The notes below the pieces were generated by a model. It ran no database searches. It had not been told where the DNA came from and was given only the letters and a program-made list of their open reading frames with translations. Below are positions 61,900 through 64,000 of a DNA stretch of 64,000 bases, in pieces; the stretch's first letter is position 1; each line of letters starts with the position of its first letter. This DNA comes from Streptomyces sp. NBC_01232 (GTDB lineage: Bacteria > Actinomycetota > Actinomycetes > Streptomycetales > Streptomycetaceae). The position numbers and the translations under genes are program-made. The stretch covers positions 3,042,501 through 3,106,500 of the forward strand of contig NZ_CP108518.1 in NCBI RefSeq assembly GCF_035989885.1, in the 5' to 3' direction.

Positions 61900-62895
61900 A
61901 TGAACGACGTAAAGATCCATTCGCTGCCCGCGCACCTGCGCGTGGCCTTCACGGAGGCGGTGGCCGACCGGGTCGCGGCCGGCGCCCGGGGCGACACGGT
62001 GCTCGGCCGCCCCGAGTGGGAGCTGCCCGAGCGGCTCGCCGACCAGCTGCGGGACTGGCTGGGCAGTCCCGACCCGGTCGACGGCTTCCGGGTGGTGCGC
62101 GGCCTGTTCGACGGTTTCGCCCAGCCCGGTCCGACGCCCGCGCACTGGGCGGAGACCGACCCCGACGACTCCGCGGCGCACGACGTGGCGCTGGCGCTGG
62201 CGGCCCGGCTGCTCGGCCGGGTCTTCGGCTGGACCGACCAGCAGGACGGCCGGGTGGTCCACAACATCCTGCCCAGCCGCGGCTACGAGCAGATGCAGGT
62301 CGGCGCGAGCAGCACTGTCCCGCTCACCTGGCACACCGAGGACGGGTTCCACCCCGAGCGCGCCGACCTGCTGCTGCTGGCCTGCATCCGCAACCCCGAT
62401 GCCATCGGCACGCTGCTGGCCGGAATTCAACGCGCTCCGCTGTCGCCGGAGGCGATCGAGCAGCTGCGCCGGCCGCTGCTGGTGATCGAGCCGGACGACA
62501 GCTACGAGGACGAGGACGCGTCCCACGAGGAGCGGATCGGCATGGCCACCGTGTGGGACGGGGACCATGGCCTGGGCGTCCGCTACGACCCGAGCTACAC
62601 CGTGACGCTGACCGACGACCCGGCCTTCTCCGCGGCCTATCAGCAGCTGGGCGCCGCTTTCGAGGAGTGCGGATTCATCGTCCCGCTGGAGCCGGGCGAC
62701 CTGCTGATGGTCGACAACAACGCGGTGGTGCACGGGCGGATAGCTTTCCGGGCCCGCTACGACGGCACCGACCGCTGGCTCAAGCGGGTACTGGTCCGCG
62801 CGCAGGGGGTCCGGCCCGCTCGAGAACTGCTCGAGCACGGATACCACCAGCAGCAGACCGACCCGGAGAACCAGGTGGTCCCGGCCGGGGTCTGA
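61900..62895 (+). CDS. Clavaminate synthase-like Fe(II)/2OG oxygenase (VioC type)
   Basis: 331 residues. The metal motif reads TWHTEDGFHPERADLLLLACIRN (His145, Glu147), the HxE form and spacing seen in arginine 3-hydroxylase VioC and relatives; the distal His lies in NNAVVHGR, and RWLKRVLVR carries the 2-oxoglutarate Arg. These enzymes hydroxylate the beta carbon of basic amino acids. It could act on a PCP-bound or free residue, perhaps the substrate of one of the Asp278 A domains. GAGAGGCCGAG precedes ATG 61900, 65 bp after the BtrH-like gene. Confidence 0.9.
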   Translation: MNDVKIHSLPAHLRVAFTEAVADRVAAGARGDTVLGRPEWELPERLADQLRDWLGSPDPVDGFRVVRGLFDGFAQPGPTPAHWAETDPDDSAAHDVALALAARLLGRVFGWTDQQDGRVVHNILPSRGYEQMQVGASSTVPLTWHTEDGFHPERADLLLLACIRNPDAIGTLLAGIQRAPLSPEAIEQLRRPLLVIEPDDSYEDEDASHEERIGMATVWDGDHGLGVRYDPSYTVTLTDDPAFSAAYQQLGAAFEECGFIVPLEPGDLLMVDNNAVVHGRIAFRARYDGTDRWLKRVLVRAQGVRPARELLEHGYHQQQTDPENQVVPAGV

Positions 62896-62896
62896 C

Positions 62897-62941
62897 CGGA
62901 CTTTGTCAGATTGCGGCCCTGTTTCCCCTCGCATCTGACAA
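62897..62941. promoter_or_regulatory. Inverted repeat with 13-bp motif shared with the mbtH region
   Basis: CGGACTTTGTCAG at 62897-62909 is identical to 31151-31163. TTGTCAGAT (62903-62911) is repeated inverted as ATCTGACAA (62933-62941), 21 bp apart, in the 135-bp gap before the last gene. A candidate regulator site for the transaldolase-like gene. The rest of the gap is AT-richer and likely holds the promoter. Confidence 0.5.
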
Positions 62942-63030
62942 GGAATCACCCGCGCATTGGCTCTCGCGTCACCGTGTGGCTACGTTCGGCTCGCCGAATA
63001 CCCATCAGACGCTCTGTGAATGGAGGGCCC

Positions 63031-64000
63031 ATGGACGTGCAGCTGCCCGGACGTCGGGCCGATGCCGAGAGAACGGGAATGACGACCGAACCCCTCAAAC
63101 AGCTGGCCGCCGAGGGCGTCTCCCTGTGGCTGGAGGGCGTCGGCCACCGCCGGTTGTCCTCCGGGGAACTGACCGGCCTCGTCACCTCGCACGGCGTCAG
63201 CGGTGTCAGCTGCGCCCCGCACGGGCCCTCCGGGCTGCTCGACCGCAGCGACTACCGGGCCAGGCTCGACGAGCTGTCCTCCTACGGAGCGGGCGTCGCG
63301 GAGGCGGCCCGCGCCCTGGCCGCCCGCGACGTGCGGACGGCGTGCGACACCCTGCTGCCGATGTGGGAGCGCAGCCGGGGCGCCGACGGGCAGGTGTGCG
63401 CGGCGATCGGCCACACCCGGGACGTACGGGGGGCACTGGCCGAGGCGCGTTCGCTGCACTGGACGGTGGACCGGCCGAACCTGCTGGTGCGGCTGCCCGC
63501 CGACCCGGTGGGGCTGGCCACGGCGAGCGACTGCCTGGCCGAGGGCATCGGGGTGGCCTTCGGGCCGGTGTACAGCGCCGAGAGCTACGAACTGGTCCTG
63601 GAGGCCTGGCTGCTGGGCCTGGAGCGGGCGGTGGCGGCGGGGCTCGCGCCCGGCCGGATCCCGGCCGCCGTGCAGGTGCCGGTCAGCGAGATCGACACGG
63701 CTGCGCGGGCCCTGCTGGGCGCGCATACCGGGCGGACCGCGGAGGCACTGCGCGGCCGGGTGGCCGTCGCGGTGGCCCGGCTGGTCTTCAGCGCGTACGA
63801 GCGCCGCCTCGACTCCCCGCGCTGGCGGGAGCTGGTCCGCGCCGGGGCCCGGCCGCACCGGCTGGTGTGGTCCTTCGACGGGGAGGCGGCGGACCGTCTC
63901 TCGGGCGGTCTGGTGGCCGAGGGGACCGTGCAGTCGCTGACCGCCGAGGGGCTGCGGACCCTGTCGGCGACGGTGGTCCTGATGGAGGGCGACACCCTCT
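63031..64000 (+). CDS. Transaldolase-like protein lacking the Schiff-base lysine (3' end outside window)
   Basis: ATG 63031 follows GGAGGGCCC; the frame is open to the right edge, giving 323 visible residues of a normal length of about 370-380. The order of segments follows bacterial transaldolase: LKQLAAEGVSLWLEG (usual LSEAGVSIWLDDL), DVRTACDTLLPMWERSRGADG, DRPNLLVRLPADPVGL, SAESYELVLEAWLLGLER. The catalytic Lys expected in the VKxPAT element is Arg154 (LVRLPAD), and other active-site positions are altered too (GVTTNPS replaced by GVSCAPH). It is therefore probably not a working transaldolase; it may have a new or non-catalytic role beside the cluster's transketolase. Confidence 0.85.
   Translation, partial: MDVQLPGRRADAERTGMTTEPLKQLAAEGVSLWLEGVGHRRLSSGELTGLVTSHGVSGVSCAPHGPSGLLDRSDYRARLDELSSYGAGVAEAARALAARDVRTACDTLLPMWERSRGADGQVCAAIGHTRDVRGALAEARSLHWTVDRPNLLVRLPADPVGLATASDCLAEGIGVAFGPVYSAESYELVLEAWLLGLERAVAAGLAPGRIPAAVQVPVSEIDTAARALLGAHTGRTAEALRGRVAVAVARLVFSAYERRLDSPRWRELVRAGARPHRLVWSFDGEAADRLSGGLVAEGTVQSLTAEGLRTLSATVVLMEGDTL

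Overview
The window is very GC-rich, its coding sequence is strongly biased to G/C in third codon positions, and the left end carries a gene order typical of Streptomyces chromosomes (FHA and VWA proteins, truncated globin, EttA, paired dynamin-like GTPases). I therefore read it as a Streptomyces or close relative. Two parts are visible: ordinary chromosome (1 to about 13.85 kb, ending at a tRNA-Arg) and a large biosynthetic gene cluster (about 13.9 kb to the right edge, which cuts the last gene).

Ordinary part: the end of a VWA-domain gene, an FHA protein, a PCMT-like methyltransferase, a truncated haemoglobin, a hypothetical protein with an acyl-CoA thioesterase, EttA, a PAP2/diacylglycerol-kinase fusion, a TQXA surface protein that lacks the thioester cysteine, a short SSB, two GTPases and tRNA-Arg(TCT).

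Cluster part: three long transcription units and a right-hand group. (i) A minus-strand unit, 31.05 down to 13.99 kb: mbtH, a LAL/LuxR regulator, an MFS exporter, a sulfotransferase, a VOC protein, a type II thioesterase, two NRPS modules (C-A-PCP; C-A-nMT-PCP) and cysC-cysD-cysN, which make the sulfate donor PAPS. (ii) A second minus-strand unit, 49.37 down to 33.92 kb: lysW-lysY-lysZ homologues, a C-A-PCP-TE NRPS, two acyl-CoA dehydrogenases, an M20 hydrolase and a FAAL-ACP-C-A-PCP lipo-initiating NRPS. (iii) A plus-strand unit, 49.6 to 59.2 kb: a C-A-PCP NRPS, a 2OG-Fe oxygenase, lysK and lysX homologues, a small protein, a DegT aminotransferase and a split transketolase. (iv) A right-hand group from 59.2 kb: a GNAT, a coupled pair (small protein plus BtrH-like protein), a VioC-like oxygenase and a transaldolase-like gene.

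How it may work together (inference): glutamate is loaded on the LysW-type amino-group carrier protein by LysX, phosphorylated by LysZ and reduced by LysY. It is then extended by two carbons by the transketolase, aminated by the DegT enzyme and released by LysK. This is the logic known for the diamino-dihydroxy-heptanoate precursor of the 1-azabicyclo[3.1.0]hexane in vazabitide and azinomycin. The sulfotransferase with PAPS supply fits activation of a hydroxyl for aziridine closure by sulfate loss. The NRPSs have five A domains: three predicted for Ser, one of these with an N-methyltransferase, and two with unusual codes carrying Asp at position 278. With the FAAL start, the likely product is an N-acyl, serine-rich pentapeptide bearing an aziridine-type or related non-protein amino acid. 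I know of no described family that joins FAAL lipo-initiation to this amino-acid pathway.

Structural oddities: a 2,839-bp inverted repeat (34241-37079 / 49649-52487) covers C-A didomains, and recombination across it would flip 12.6 kb while keeping both NRPS frames open. Near-identical tracts flank divergent A-domain cores in the two left NRPSs. A 13-bp motif is shared by two intergenic regions.
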